Origin: Liolophura sinensis
Lineage: Eukaryota; Mollusca; Polyplacophora; Chitonida; Chitonidae
Assembly: GCF_032854445.1 (NCBI RefSeq)
Contig: NC_088298.1
Span: 18,803,976-18,867,975 of the forward strand
Length of the DNA: 64,000 nt
Direction: 5' to 3'
Part shown: one piece after another, positions 1 to 12,245 of the stretch
Layout: each line of letters begins with the position of its first letter
Position numbering within the stretch: position 1 is the first letter of the stretch
Made by a program: the position numbers and the translations under genes
Notes under the pieces: generated by a model
Databases searched by the model: none
What the model saw: only the letters and a program-made list of their open reading frames with translations
What the model was told of the DNA's origin: nothing

Positions 1-2078
1 GACAAGTATTTTCGACAGCCATAAAGGTTTCCTCACCTTCTTCGTAGGTCATTGTAAAAATGGCGTCTCAAATGACCGTAGAATGGGAAATCTCGTTCAC
101 GCGTGATTTATCGTCAACGTGTTTCGGACATAAATCTTGGTAAGCGTTCGCAGTGAATTTTCATTGGTTCCTCCGTTACTAGAGAACACGATCAGCACAC
201 GTGGGCAAAATGTTGACTCTTCCCAGTAAGTAAACAGTGGTTTTGAGAATACGTGTGTGGGCTGCAGTCTGTAATCTGCTGACTCACGTAATGACAGCAG
301 TACTTACGCTGTCATAATGTAATAACTTATAAGGGGTGGGGGTCGGAGGAGAGGAACGACTCTCTGTTTTCTGTTTGGATTGATAACATTTTCGTCACTA
401 AGCTAGTCCTCTGATAACTGCAGAGTGACTGGGGCATGTAACTGTACGTGGTATACACCGTAAAAAATAGAAAGTAAGATTTTCCACTTTTTGCCGTTGT
501 TGGCTTAATAATTCCATCATAAATGAGAAGTGACGTTTTCCATTTTCTGCTAACTGCGCATATATCATAGATAGATAGAAGCACACCACACCCAACTCGC
601 CGAGATATCAGGTGACGTCTGCCTGTTGTTTTTCGCCTACTACATTGGTCTGCACATTTCCTCTCCGGCAGAGCGATCTAAGGTTTTCTCGATTAATACC
701 GCTCCAGTTATTGATCAGCGATGAAGTTTTAATTCGATTCCGTATCCGACGTTCGATTAAAATATTTATTCGATTGTTTGTAATGTCACATATATCAGGA
801 CGGTCAGGTTTTGTGAGTTTATGAGTAAACAACCGACCTTTGTTAGATGCCTAACAAACCCTCTCACATAAAGCCGCAGCCGAAAGTAAATAAATCTCTA
901 AACCTAAATTCTCTCGCATTTGTTTTGATATCTCTTGATATAAGAGCGTTTGTCAATGTTTTCTGACCCATGGCATTCGCCGGAGTATGATGAAAAACAC
1001 ATCAATTGAATAAATAACATAATCAAACAGCTGTTATATAATTTGTGGCTTGAAACACTTGACATATATACTTCCATAATTCCCGATGAATTTCTGGAAC
1101 ATTTTACATTCAGTAACTAAATAGTACACGATCCCTTCACGGAATCTTCTCGAGTACAGCACTCCATGACTCCTGATCAAGTCGTTAAACTGCTCTTTGA
1201 TATCAACACCGTTAACCTTATGTGCCAGGATGACAAAATTGGGGAAAAAACGGCACTTTTGGAGAAAAAAACAAATCATATTTTTTTTGACTTTCCCCGT
1301 TTAACGTTTACTGATACATATTATCAATCGTGGATTAGAAAATATTTCAGCAGAAGCGCGTATTTTTTCAGCTTTGACAGTGTATAGCAAACATATCGCA
1401 CTCACGTAGAATCTGCCACTTGCTTCATGTCTAATTATCGTTGAGCCATGTGTTCGAGGCTCGCGCTGCTTAACTGATAATTTTATCTATGGCACGTGAG
1501 AATCATCACGTGACTGTTTTGACATTCATGACCTGCTATACTAGAATCATTATACAATCATAATAAGCACTTCCGGAAATGATTTCATTGCCTGTAACCA
1601 CTTGTCAAGACGAACTAGTAGTACATATTTCCAGCTGTTACATAGCGCCAATATATCTTTAATCTTTACATCTTTACACCTTCTATCTTCTATATAACAC
1701 CTTTCAAAAAAGGGCCCTCTCTGGCTCATTTTCACAAAACATCGCCCTCGCCTGAGTCAATCGACGTTTTTCAGCACTCAAAAAAAAAATTTTGAGTGAA
1801 TTGATGTGCCAGTGGAGCAAACAGATAGTTCACAGACATTGTCGCGTAACAGCAGATAACAGTGTGTGCTTACACAGCTAGGAAAAAACTTATTTAGGCC
1901 TTGTCGCTCCATGTGGAAATTTGTTGCCGAACAATCCCTCGAGGCTGAGATCGACTGGGTAGAGACCGCGGGGTTCTTTAAGATATAGTGATTCTTTAGC
2001 TCGTCATTGCTCTTTAGTTCATGTAGCTACCCATCATGTAACTGTAACTACATACCCATTGTGTATAGTCGTAACTAC
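1..2078. other. No gene recognised
   Basis: AT-rich unique-looking DNA. Open frames with ATG are at most 88 codons on either strand and overlap each other in different frames, as expected by chance. I see no tandem array, no SINE body and no RNA gene here. Internal exons without an ATG cannot be excluded by eye. Confidence 0.6.
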
Positions 2079-2361
2079 ATGTCCCTCAAGAGGAGTTGTA
2101 ACTTCATCGCTTGGCGTTCAGCACTAAGGGGATAGTACAACGACTGGTTGACCCGTATCAGTATAATGGCTCGGGTGGAGCGGCTTACTTGCCTACGGAA
2201 AGTCGTCTCAGTTAAGCAGCACTCGATAAAAAAAATGGTGGAAATGCGTCCTGCAGCAAGGAGGTATATTACACGCACATGCACTTTAAAGACTCTTTCG
2301 TCGTCATATGACACACAAAAATTGTTAGGTACGACGTTAAGTACTCACTCATATGTCCCTC
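2079..2361 (+). mobile_element. SINE family B, 5'-truncated copy with target-site duplication
   Basis: The body runs from about 2110 (gcttggcgttcagcac) through gacccgtatcagtataatg, a run of A, and tcgtcgtcatatgac, to a tail near 2330-2350 (acgacgttaagtactcactc). It matches the complete copy at 13.2-13.6 kb block for block but lacks the tRNA-like head. The 9-bp word atgtccctc occurs at 2079-2087 and again at 2353-2361 and is a likely target-site duplication. The short open frames on both strands here lie inside the SINE and are not genes. Confidence 0.85.
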
Positions 2362-4517
2362 TCACGTTCCACGTCGTCGGCTGTAAACCAGATGGTCTTG
2401 TGTATCAGATGTAACATTTACTGCTGTGTTTCTTGCTACCCTTTGTCTGACATTAAACAGGATTCACTGAAATAAATATACACATGTTGTTGTTGTTGTC
2501 AGCGTAGGCCTTCATATATACGTGTAATGTCATACCTTGATTAACGCGGACAGGTGGGAGCAGATACATCCGTGTAGAGATATGGACGCCCCAGCTTTAT
2601 ATTTAGCTACAAAGAGCTGGAATTAATCACTTGTGACCGTGGACTATTTCCGTGGGTGTTTTGTCTATCAGTGGTTATCTAGAAGGCTTTTATTTGCCCT
2701 GTAGTTACAAGGTAGTTACGAAATAAAAAAATAACGCTCACTGGTATGTATTCGTGTCGGTTTGAGGGAAAACCATATGATTCTACTCAATCAATCAATC
2801 AATCAACAAATCCACCAGTCAGTCTATGAAGCCCACTTAACGCTAAGAGCACGTAATGGCCGTGGCGACGTAATGCCTACATTGCTGGATGTAAGAATGC
2901 TTCGAACAAGCGGGTGCTAATCTGGAAACCTTTCTCCATACTGATTTTGCTTTCCAGATATAAAGTTACAAGCTATACGTCAAACCGAATTCCTGCTACC
3001 ATAGGGTAGGCCGTGATGTCGGTTGGCACTATTTCTCTTCACGCACTTGTGTTTTGAAATAATGACACTGATTGGTTCTCATCTTTGATCTCTCTACTTA
3101 AAGAGGGATCACGGGATTGGCTGAAATCAGGTTTTGCTTTATATCAAGTAGGCCGCATATTAGTGTTTGGAATGGCTATTTGATCTGACTTTGACGAGAT
3201 TGCATCTTGTCCCTGAGGTGTTTATCGCATAAATTAACAGTACAAGATCATTCTTCTGACGCAAAAATATAAAAACGTTAGTTCATGGCTAGGATTTGAG
3301 CCGATGTTTGTCGAAATATCTTTGTATTGACATTTGTAATATTAGCACTAACTGTAGCTGTCGCCGCATACGTACTGCACGCCTAATCACTACGTACATA
3401 TGTGTGAAACGTCAAATAAAAAAGGCAAACGTTAAATAATGTATTCATTGATTTCAGATTTTGGTACGTAGCTCTTTATTCCTACAATGTTTACTGTCAT
3501 TGAGCATGGTTCGTGGACATCCATCAATCATGGCTTAAGATTAGGCCTACTTGATGAAACCACCTAATCAATCCATCAATCAATTAATCACACAGTCACA
3601 TCCTCTATGTGTATATCCTCACGTCAGATCGGAGGTGTAGTCAGTTTTCAGTGCGATGACCTTTGCCCCCGCGGAAGCTCACATAGCCGTGGCAAAGACG
3701 GATGTCAAACTCCCGTGTGTCTGTTTACGCGTGCGCGTGCCGACTGTCTACACAAGCTCGCGTTAAATGAGATGTTTGTTTGGCCGTTCTGTCCGTATCA
3801 GCCGCTGAAATACCTTATCACTGATAAATGTTTAGCCTTGTCGGTCTATCTGGTGCCCTGCATCACAAAATCACGGGGTACCTTTAACAAGGGCGATCAA
3901 AGTGGCAGTAAAAGCCGCAAGTCCTGGTTTCCGATTACGACACACGTGTCGTTTGCCAAAGAGGCTTTATCAGCGCACTTCCTTTTCGCATATGAAAGAG
4001 GCTCCTGAATGCGTGATCACAGGCTGGTATTTCAATATTTTTTATTTCGTTTTTTGTTGACGCTTTTTGACTCGTGGGCGATATATCACGTTTGCTATTT
4101 CTTTCTCGGCAAGACGTTCCTGGCATATATGTTAGTGTTAAGACTTTACGGTTTCCCCCAGCGCGTGGTAACCAGCGCCCTTATCAGTGGTATTCGCTCA
4201 CGAGTGATTAGTACAATCTTTGACATGAAAATACACGACTTTTGAGAACTGCGCTTCAAACTATTTGCACTTGTTGACCTTAACAAGTCACACAGCAAAT
4301 TCCGGGCGATTCAGTTCAATGCGTACGCCATAAGAAAACGTGCTACGACGCAGGGTTGGAAATTGACACGGGTGGAGTGGCTGTGAAGTTTCTGTAGAGA
4401 AAAGGTATGGTGTAATGTTCCTAACACCCTAGAAATTAATCAAATATTGGAGTTAATTAGATATCATTTAGGGAATACCTTACTGAACATCTCTCCGGGG
4501 TTTCACTCCCGTCATTC
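2362..4517. other. No gene recognised; short TCAA repeats
   Basis: A (TCAA)n microsatellite lies at 2787-2806 and a degenerate one at about 3560-3590. The longest open frame is 133 codons at 3607-4008 (+). It has no recognisable domain, no strong start context, and a length expected by chance in a window this size. TTATC/GATA words cluster at 3811-3830, 3966 and 4181, in a patch somewhat richer in GC than its surroundings. Confidence 0.55.
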
Positions 4518-4804
4518 TAAATTACATTAACGGGGCCTCCGTGGCACAGTAGCTCAGCACGCTAGCGGGGCGTAATGACCCAGAAGCCTCTCACCCATGC
4601 GGTCGTTGTGAGTTCAAGCCCAACTCATGATGGCTTCCTCTCCGACCGTAAGTGGGAAGGTCTGCCAGTAGCCTGCGGATGGTCGTGGGTTTTCCCCAGG
4701 GTCCGCTCGGTTTCCTCCCACCATAATGCTGGACGCCGTCGTATAAGTGAAATATTCTTGAGTACAGCGTAAAACACCAATCAAATAAATAAATAAATTA
4801 CATT
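4518..4804 (+). mobile_element. SINE family A, full-length copy with 11-bp target-site duplication
   Basis: The tRNA-like head begins at about 4532 (ggggcctccgtggcacagta). An internal B-box-like segment (gtgagttcaagccca) lies near 4608. The body holds ggtcgtgggttttcccc and gtgaaatattcttgagta, and the tail is (AAAT)n at about 4783-4797. The word taaattacatt occurs at 4518-4528 and again at 4794-4804, giving an 11-bp perfect target-site duplication. This is the best full-length reference copy of the family in the window. The structure is that of a tRNA-derived SINE that depends on a partner LINE for mobility. I cannot assign a database family name from memory with certainty. Confidence 0.93.
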
Positions 4805-4989
4805 GACAATGTCTTAAACGTGGAATGAATTAATCTTTGAATCTCGAATATACATGCACTACGAAGGAAAATAAATTCTTCACAACATTTCTGACGTGTT
4901 AGTCACTTACATATTACAGCTCACCTTCAGTTTGTATAGCGTCGTTTGTTTCAAAGGCTATGCGCGTTGATTAGGGCACAATTTGTACG

Positions 4990-5660
4990 AATGATCACTT
5001 TCGTAAGTTTCACAGTGAATTTCGTGAGTTTCACAGTTTTACAGTGGGATTCGAGACCGTTTAGGTGGCCTCATGGTTAGAGCATCCGCCTTGAAGTCGG
5101 GAGTCCCTGGATCAAACCCGGGGCGGGTCATACCAAAGACTTTTAAAAGGATACTTGTTGCTGCCTCGCTTGACGCTCCGCATTGAGGTGTCTGTATAAT
5201 GTTGGCTGTCATGGCTGGTTTCATGATACTTCAGCAGCGGCAGGACTTCGGCGGCATGAACTCGCCCTGCCACAAAAAGACACCAATAAATGTACGCACA
5301 CCTAATGACTCCTAATGAAAAATTACTAAGTACGATGTAAAACCCCAGCGTATATACATACACAGTGGAGTTCATAAGTCTCATGGTGGTATCCGAAGTT
5401 TCACAGTAGTCTTGGAAAGTCTCATGACGCGTTTCGCAAGCTCTAGGCTGTGTTTCTCAGGTTTTAGGGTTGTTTACATACGTCGCATGGCCATGTAGTA
5501 GGTTTCAAAGGTTTTGTAAGGATCTCTTAAATTTCCTTGTGTTTCATAACGAATGTCATACGTTTGGGTGGGGTGAGGGGGAGGGGTCCTACGTTTCAGG
5601 ATTGGTTTTCTACGTTTCATTGTGGGTTTCATGATTCTCAGCCTATTATTATATAACATG
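4990..5660 (+). repeat. Degenerate gtttcac-type tandem array, interrupted by a SINE
   Basis: From about 4995 to 5055 and again from about 5364 to 5645 the sequence repeats variants of gtttcacagtgg and gtttcatgagtctca at roughly 20-bp spacing. The two halves are separated by a SINE family B copy (about 5062-5350). The matching words acagtgggattc (about 5041) and acagtggagttc (about 5362) at the two edges could be array units or a target duplication. Confidence 0.6.
5062..5350 (+). mobile_element. SINE family B copy inside a degenerate array
   Basis: A tRNA-like head with recognisable A and B boxes (ggtggcctcatggttagagc; ccctggatcaaacccg) starts at 5062. It is followed by gggtcataccaaagactttt, cttgttgctgcctcgcttga and a diverged middle, and it ends near 5345 with taagtacgatgtaaaacccc, the same 3' end as the 13.2-kb copy. 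The head is SINE-embedded and should not be annotated as a working tRNA gene: it continues directly into the family body, and it recurs in the copies near 26.3 and 50.2 kb. Confidence 0.85.
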
Positions 5661-6690
5661 CTCTAGAACTGTTTCTTAGCAATTTCCTGTAATGCCACCC
5701 AGCTGTAAACGACACTGGCTGCCTTTCTATGCCATAGAAAGCAAAACAGCCTAATTATTCCTTAATTAATAATCACAGCAATTAAGCCACCCGCATAAGT
5801 ACGCTTTCTGGTGCCTACCTGATAACAAGGTCCTCTCCACTTCAAGTTACCTGGAGCGCATAATTATTTAGCACCTAAGGATGTACTGTTAGATAGCTCG
5901 CAATCATTATCTCAGCAGATTTCGTTAATTATGCAGCGCGCCCAAACTTTTTCGTCTGTTTGCAGTTACTAACGGTAGTAAGTGTGCCTTACTCAATAAC
6001 GTTACCACCTTAAAAAAATCCCTTTTAATTTAGTTCGACAAACGTGTTGTTCGGAGACTATATCTTCGACGCTACAGAGGGTGTGTAATTACGTTTCTGC
6101 AAAAAGGCAAACATTGTCCACAACCCAGGCCCTGTTCCACGAGACACTCAGAGCTAAACTAGTTTTAACTAACATAACTACACGTGTTCAATACATTCGC
6201 TGCCAAGATACTTGCAATCAACCTACTATTGCTCTACAGGACTGAAACCACTTGCAGAAATGAATCGTGGGTCTAAGTTAATTGGTTCGTAACTATTGCT
6301 TACAATCAACACTCTCTTGCTAGATAGTTGTAACTTACAATCAGAATTTACAGTCGGGTCGACCCTGTTGTAAACATTAACTATCGCCCCAAAATCAACG
6401 TTAAGAAGAAATACTTGCCTTAGGTAGACTGTTAGTACTTTTCGACTCCGTTTGCTGAAATGTGCAATGTAGTTGTCTTAAAAAGATGCCGTTAAGAACA
6501 TTTGTACATTTGTCAGAATCCCGAGAATGGCTGTAATTTTATCTGTTTTATAATTGCTCTGTTTGGTTACCTAATTCATAAATAAGTATGACTCAATATA
6601 CAGATACAGCATACAGTTCTGCATGTCTCCGAGTGTAAATTGTGATCTAGCACCATTTGGTTAAATACATGCATGAATTGACTGGTGTCA
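5661..6690. other. No gene recognised
   Basis: No open frame longer than 60 codons starting with ATG lies wholly in this interval, and I see no repeat or RNA gene. It is AT-rich unique-looking sequence. Confidence 0.6.
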
Positions 6691-6951
6691 TTATGATGCG
6701 TTTTTATTTATTTATTTGATTGGTGTTTTACGCCGTACTCAAGAATATTTCACTTATACGACGGCGGCCAGCATAATGGTAGGAGAAAACCGGGCAGAGC
6801 CCGGCGGAAACCCACGACCATCCGCAGGTTGCTGGCAAACCTTCCCACTTACGGCCGGAGAGGAAGCCAGCATGAGCTGGACTTAAACTCACTGCGACCG
6901 CGTTGGTGAGAGTTTGCTGGGTCATTCCGCTACGATAGCGTTACGATGCGT
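6691..6951 (-). mobile_element. SINE family A, minus strand, slightly 5'-truncated, with TSD
   Basis: The (ATTT)n tail complement is at 6701-6716, followed by gattggtgttttacgccgta, cttatacgacggcggccagc, the gggcagagcccggcgg hairpin-like segment, and the head reaching gggtcattccgctac near 6932. The first ~30 nt of the tRNA-like head are missing. Flanks ttatgatgcgt (6691-6701) and ttacgatgcgt (6941-6951) form an 11-bp target-site duplication with one mismatch. The 65-codon minus-strand frame here is only the SINE read through. Confidence 0.92.
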
Positions 6952-8221
6952 AGGCACATCTAAGAAATCGTGCAGAATTATTTTACGTCGGATTCCAGTT
7001 GTGAAAGCAAAGCAAATTAATTCGTTCTTGTTCGTAAAACATCCAGCCTTCATCTCCAGTAAATTTGTGAAACACACGTGACTGCCAAGATATTACCAAG
7101 AGATTAATGAAGTATAGTTTATTTCTTTTAGACGATGTTAAACCCCAAGCACTCACTCACTCACTCACTCTATTTCTTTTAAAGAGTCGCCTACATTGAG
7201 CTCTCTGTCATACTCGCTACCAACATTGCCTTAAGTCAGTGACAGGTAACAACATAAGCTCTATATTGTTTCAAAGAAAATAAAATTGGAACACGTTTTC
7301 TAATTTACAACGTTAAACTGCATAAGCTCAGTTTCGACACCAAGAACTCATTGACTCGGGTGACGTCATAATTATTTTTAAAAAAACAGTGACATGCTGG
7401 GGTATGGGCGTGGAGAGTAATTTGTTGTACAATAGGTGCACCAGCATACAGTTAGAACAAACTCCACGCAATAACACTGCATACACTCCACCGTCAGCAA
7501 ATAGACCACATTGTGTTTTATAAAAAAAAATTCGTAACACCCAGCTTTAAAACCATTCTGCCATGAGATCATATACTGCAAGAGATAAAATAAAATTCAT
7601 TTATTAAGGTTATATGATACTAAAAGTGTTAAAAATTTCAAATATGACTGTTAAAAACTGGGCTGACAGTAAACCGATAGCCGTTTAGGAAAGTGGTGTC
7701 GACCTTCGTCAAAACGTATTGAACTCCACCCAGTATCCAGTATGCCACTGGTTTTTAAATAACCATGACGTCGTCCGAGGCAATGGGTTCTTGCCGTCGA
7801 ATTGGAAAAAGTCAAACTTTTTTCAGTTTCCTTGCAATGATATGGACGTTCAACATATCAGTGCGTAGAGCTTATGCTTTTACGTCACTGACTAAAGGCA
7901 ATTTTGGTAGTGAGTATGACTGATTTAACAGACAGCTGAATGTAGGCGACTCTCAGAATAAACTATAGTTATTTCCCTGACATAGCTTATAAACACCCGT
8001 ATGTCGTCATCTGCTGGGGAATCCCCTTCAGCGGCTGGACATAATCCAGTCTTCTGCACCTCTGTTCGGGATCGTAAAGCTAAGCTTGTTCTTTCTGCAG
8101 TGCTACTGTCCTTGCCTCGCCCGGCATACCAGCTACTAGAGATTCAATCAAGATTTGTCTCCCTTGTAACGTAGAAATACTTCGAGATCCGCGTTTGTGT
8201 AAGCATCCAGTCACAGTACAG
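6952..8221. other. No gene recognised; one SINE B tail fragment
   Basis: At about 7132-7172 the words gacgatgttaaaccccaagc and (ACTC)n match the 3' terminus of SINE family B, with no body attached. The rest holds only short overlapping open frames (at most 70 codons) with no recognisable product. Confidence 0.6.
7132..7172 (+). mobile_element. SINE family B 3'-end fragment
   Basis: Only the terminal gatgttaaac...caagca segment and the CACT microsatellite tail are present. This is consistent with extreme 5' truncation during insertion, or with independent survival of the tail. Confidence 0.65.
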
Positions 8222-8362
8222 ATTTCAACTATTGTTTATTTATTTATTTGACTGGTGTCTTACGCCGTACTCAAGAATATTTCACTTGTACGACTGCAGC
8301 CAGCAGGATACCCCAGACAGAGGGAAACACACGACCATCCGCAGGTTATATTTCATCTATTG
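8222..8362 (-). mobile_element. SINE family A, minus strand, 5'-truncated, with TSD
   Basis: The tail complement (tttatttatttattt) is followed by gactggtgtcttacgccgta, ttcacttgtacgactgcagc and the cacacgaccatccgcaggtt segment, where the copy stops. Flanks atttcaactattg (8222-8234) and atttcatctattg (8350-8362) are a 13-bp target-site duplication with one mismatch. The internal proline-codon-like segment is also shortened relative to other copies. Confidence 0.9.
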
Positions 8363-11300
8363 AGACATTTCTTTGAAAGTTTACCCATTGCGCCTTTGCA
8401 AAAGTTGCATCATGTCTCCGTGCGTGGTGATTCCTTCATTTTTTGGACATTTTATATTTTTGCAAAAAGCACATTGGATACATCAATAACAGCACTTCAC
8501 ACTGGCTAAGCCTTGTTGACTTACCGTAGGATACACACAGCATATGTGTTTTTGCTTCGTATGGTCTTCCATACTTGGGTAATTAGGGGTAACCTGGAGA
8601 CTGAAAGCAAGTCTGTCGGAAACTCGACACTGCAAAGTGTGCACACAGGTGCTTTACGGGATAAATCATGCCGGAATATGTATCATACTTCATTATATCA
8701 CAGGGAAAACGATTAATCTTTTCACCTGACAGCACCCAAGTTTTCTCCTTGTCAGTGGGGGAAAATACTACCGCTTCTTGCATGCATGTTTTATTTTGCT
8801 GTGAATATATTTTATCCCTGTGGTTAGACGCCAGATATGGTCGTCTTTTATTACCCCCAATCTGCCAAATAGATATTATTTTTCATTTAATTTTGAACTT
8901 TCTCGATTTTATCTTCTTTATTTCTTTGCTGAATATGAATAAAGAGGGCGTGGGGTGGGGGGGGAGGTGTTATTGTTGTTGTTGTTGTCCTGAATTCTCA
9001 GCGTTAAAAAGCATGGGTAAAAAGCATTAAGTAAATCAGTCATACAGCTACATGTGTGTAGGTGTTCAATATGACACAAAATCTGACAATAAAGCAAGGA
9101 ATGTATGAATGTAGAAACTTGGATTTTCTCCAAAATCGTTCATCCAATGGACGACAAACTTTCCAGGCGTATTCCAAAAGGCGAATTCAGCCATTTCTCT
9201 TGATTCAGGAACAGTATTTATAAGTCAAATAAACTCTACAAGACGGGAAAGTAAGCCCGTACCCGAACTTTCACTTTGGTCACTATTTCACCACGTATAT
9301 ATTTTAGTTTTTTATTATGTACGACTTTCATGTTTTACTTTTAACGTCTATTTAATAGCATCAAGTCATTCCCACGTTTTCCCACGATATTTAACGTCAA
9401 CAGGTCTGTGACGAAACTATGCCATAACACTCCATAGAACACGAAAACAATGGCACGTTCACAACATATTCGATAAAATCGCACAGCTTGTGCGGAGATA
9501 TTGTGTCTGACTTTGGACAGATGGTACGGCGAAAGCCGTCTCTTTGTTAGTCTACTGTGCATTGCCTCTGCTAACTGGACAGTATAGCGTGTGAAAATGC
9601 TAGCCTCATCTGATTATGGTCAGAGGTTCGTAACAACTGCGTTAAATTTGTTTCCTTTTTTGTCTATTCATTTTTCGGCTAGAGAAAAAAATTTTGAAAA
9701 ACTGTTTTGTCTTCCTGCAATGTTAACCAGGCCAAATTTAAGGGGCCTTGACAAATTTGTGGCTGCAACAAACTTTTCAAGCATCCAAATAAATAATGTG
9801 CAACGACAGTGTGCTCATGGAAGTGTGCTATGAAAGTGTTAGCAAGACTGATACCATTAGAGGGTTAAACTTCTAAACCTTTACCGCTTATCTGGTGACA
9901 TCTGAATGTTTTTCGGCAAAAACCACGTTGTGGATCGAAGGAGGAAAAGTCTCGTGAGTTGAAGTGGGTGAAGGAGAGGAGAGAGAGACTGAAATATGGG
10001 AGGTAGAGGCAAGTTTACTGAACTGAATGCTTGTGATGTGTTTAATATGACGTGCAGAAAAAAAATTCAAAATTTTGACACTTGTGATTAGGTTTGGGAG
10101 TGAGAAAAAAATGGCCATACACAGCATCAACATATGTCTGTTCGTGGAACGCTGTTGAGATCAAACAGTACTATCACGTCAAAGGATTGGACATGTGGAA
10201 TTTATCATTTTGGGTAAAGTATGAAAATCTCCAGTCATGTTGTAATCTTTATGAACAATAGCCACGAACAGGGAAAATATACAAATAAAATTGTGTTCAC
10301 TCCCTTCTTTATTCGATTGCTCGATTGCTGTTTTATGCCGATCTCAATATTCGAAGTAATGGCGAACAGTTGTCAAGTCAAACTTCATAGAAGCTAAACC
10401 AATTCTCTACCTGGTCAAATTAAAGAAAGAAAAATTAAAGACAGAAATTAGCTGAAAAGCTAAACAGAGATGGAATTAGGGGATGTGCCATGCAAATAAG
10501 ATGAACTAATTGCTTGCTAACTCCCATTTATCCGGCTAAATACAGAAAGCAAAGTCGCCACCACTGAAAAGTTAAAAAAAAAAAAATTAACAGATTACAC
10601 AGAAGCATGTTGTGTCTAATGCATCTGTCGCCCATGTATCTGGTGTATGGTGTACTCCGCATGGCGTTCCAGTGAGACAGCACTATATATGCCGACCTAA
10701 GGTCTGGTCAGCTACAAGTACTATCCCAGTACCGACGATATTAAACTTCAGTAGCAAAAAAAAAAACAGAATTCTGGCGAGCTGAGCCTACTAGTACGAT
10801 ATTCAAATACACATGCCATGCATACAGATGTGGCTTGTCTATTATATGTGCTCTACACTCAAGTGCTTAAGTGACGTAAGTGTCCACCTCGAACGCCAGG
10901 GGCCATGTTCAGAGTTTAATGCTATTAGTATTGGTATTTCCCAGTCCATCTTGATAAGAGCGAAATAATGTAGAAATGCGTTCTTTAACCCGAAAGAATC
11001 ACACAAACAAGCAATAACATGTCCATAGCCTTTCAACACAGGCGACACAATTCGCTGCTTCGCTGAATATAGCTGCCTGTGGAAAATACATATATTGCTG
11101 CAAACAGTTTACCTCTTTGAATGTCTCTGGAATTTCTAGTCCTTCCTTTCATTATTGTGACAGTTTACATGCTGTTTCAATCCGAATGTCAGCGAGATAC
11201 TAGATTAGTACGCAGGGTTGTCAAAAACTGTTATTCTGGTTTATTTCTAGGTAAATATTTTGCGTTTTTTGGCAAAAGAGTCTGGAATGCTGCTGGCAGA

Positions 11301-11938
11301 TATCAACTGCACCAGTTCAACCCATGTCTATTTCCTTGAAATAAATTATCTCGCTTGATATTAAGTGAAACAATCACTAAAATACGATATGTAAATAACG
11401 CAAGTCTTGTGTTCTAGTTGCAATAGGGATCAATGGGTAAATGGTTCTTGGCCTCGTAAAACCCTCAGCCGGAACAATATCCAGAACTGTTCAAGGTCCC
11501 ATTGGACATTTATGTTCATGGAATAGTTACGCTCATTGTTCAAGGCAATGGAAAATCACTCGATCATCGTTTTAATAGTTTATAACAATGGCTTCTTCAT
11601 TTCGAATGTTCCAGCCAATGAAGTATTCTGTGTTCATGACAATAGATCATTTGTTCTCATTTTTCATGCCCATGTAATACTTATTTTCACTGACATATAA
11701 GAGTGGATTATTTCTTACGTGAAACATTTCACTTCCTCTAGGCTGTACGCCAGTTAAATGTACTTTCCCAATTCTGTCGAAGCTAAAAAGTACACCCAGT
11801 CTCTTTGCACGTAATCTTTCTGCTCCAGTATATTTAATTAGCCTGACGCAATAATTTGAGAGAGTATTTTTTACTAAACAGGTCCTCATTTTGACTGACC
11901 TATAGTGATCTAAAAACACTAAAGTTGTAGTGCATCAA
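8363..11938. other. No gene recognised
   Basis: A G-rich run with a (TTG)n tract lies at about 8948-8988. Open frames are at most 120 codons (8668-9030, +), partly low-complexity, with no recognisable domain. I see no SINE or array. Confidence 0.55.
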
Positions 11939-12186
11939 CAGATAAAACACAGATCGACAGACTGACAGACTGACTCATAAACTCACCAACAGACTCACCG
12001 ACTGACTTATCGACTGATTGACCTGCTGTCTGACAGACAGGCTGACAGGCTGACAGACTGGCCGACAGGTCTACAGACTGACCAGCAGGCTGACCAACTA
12101 ACTGACTGACCGTCCGACTGATCGACAGATTAACAGACCGGCAGACTGACCGGCCGACAGACTGACCGACAGGACGACCGACATAC
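11939..12186 (+). repeat. GACN tetranucleotide-derived array
   Basis: About 250 bp made of near-perfect four-base steps of the form GAC(A/T/C/G), such as gacagactgacagactgact and ctgaccggccgacagactga. On the minus strand it reads as a Gln/Ser/Val-rich 89-codon frame, a by-product of the periodicity. A related array in the opposite sense is at 39.88-40.0 kb. Confidence 0.9.
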
Positions 12187-12245
12187 ACAGACGCTTACTC
12201 GCAGCAAAAAAAGTACGAAAGATTTACAAAGCTTTGCGAAAATAG

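Noticed and set aside
3607-4008. 133-codon plus-strand frame
   Set aside because: No domain, no splice or start support, and one or two frames of this length are expected by chance in 64 kb.
4532-4620. tRNA gene
   Set aside because: Head of the full-length SINE A copy, flanked by the SINE's own target-site duplication.
5062-5135. tRNA gene
   Set aside because: The tRNA-like sequence continues into the SINE B body and recurs with it elsewhere; it is a SINE head, not a stand-alone tRNA gene.
11919-12188. 89-codon minus-strand Ser/Gln/Val-repeat frame
   Set aside because: Product of the GACN tetranucleotide periodicity, with no independent coding evidence.
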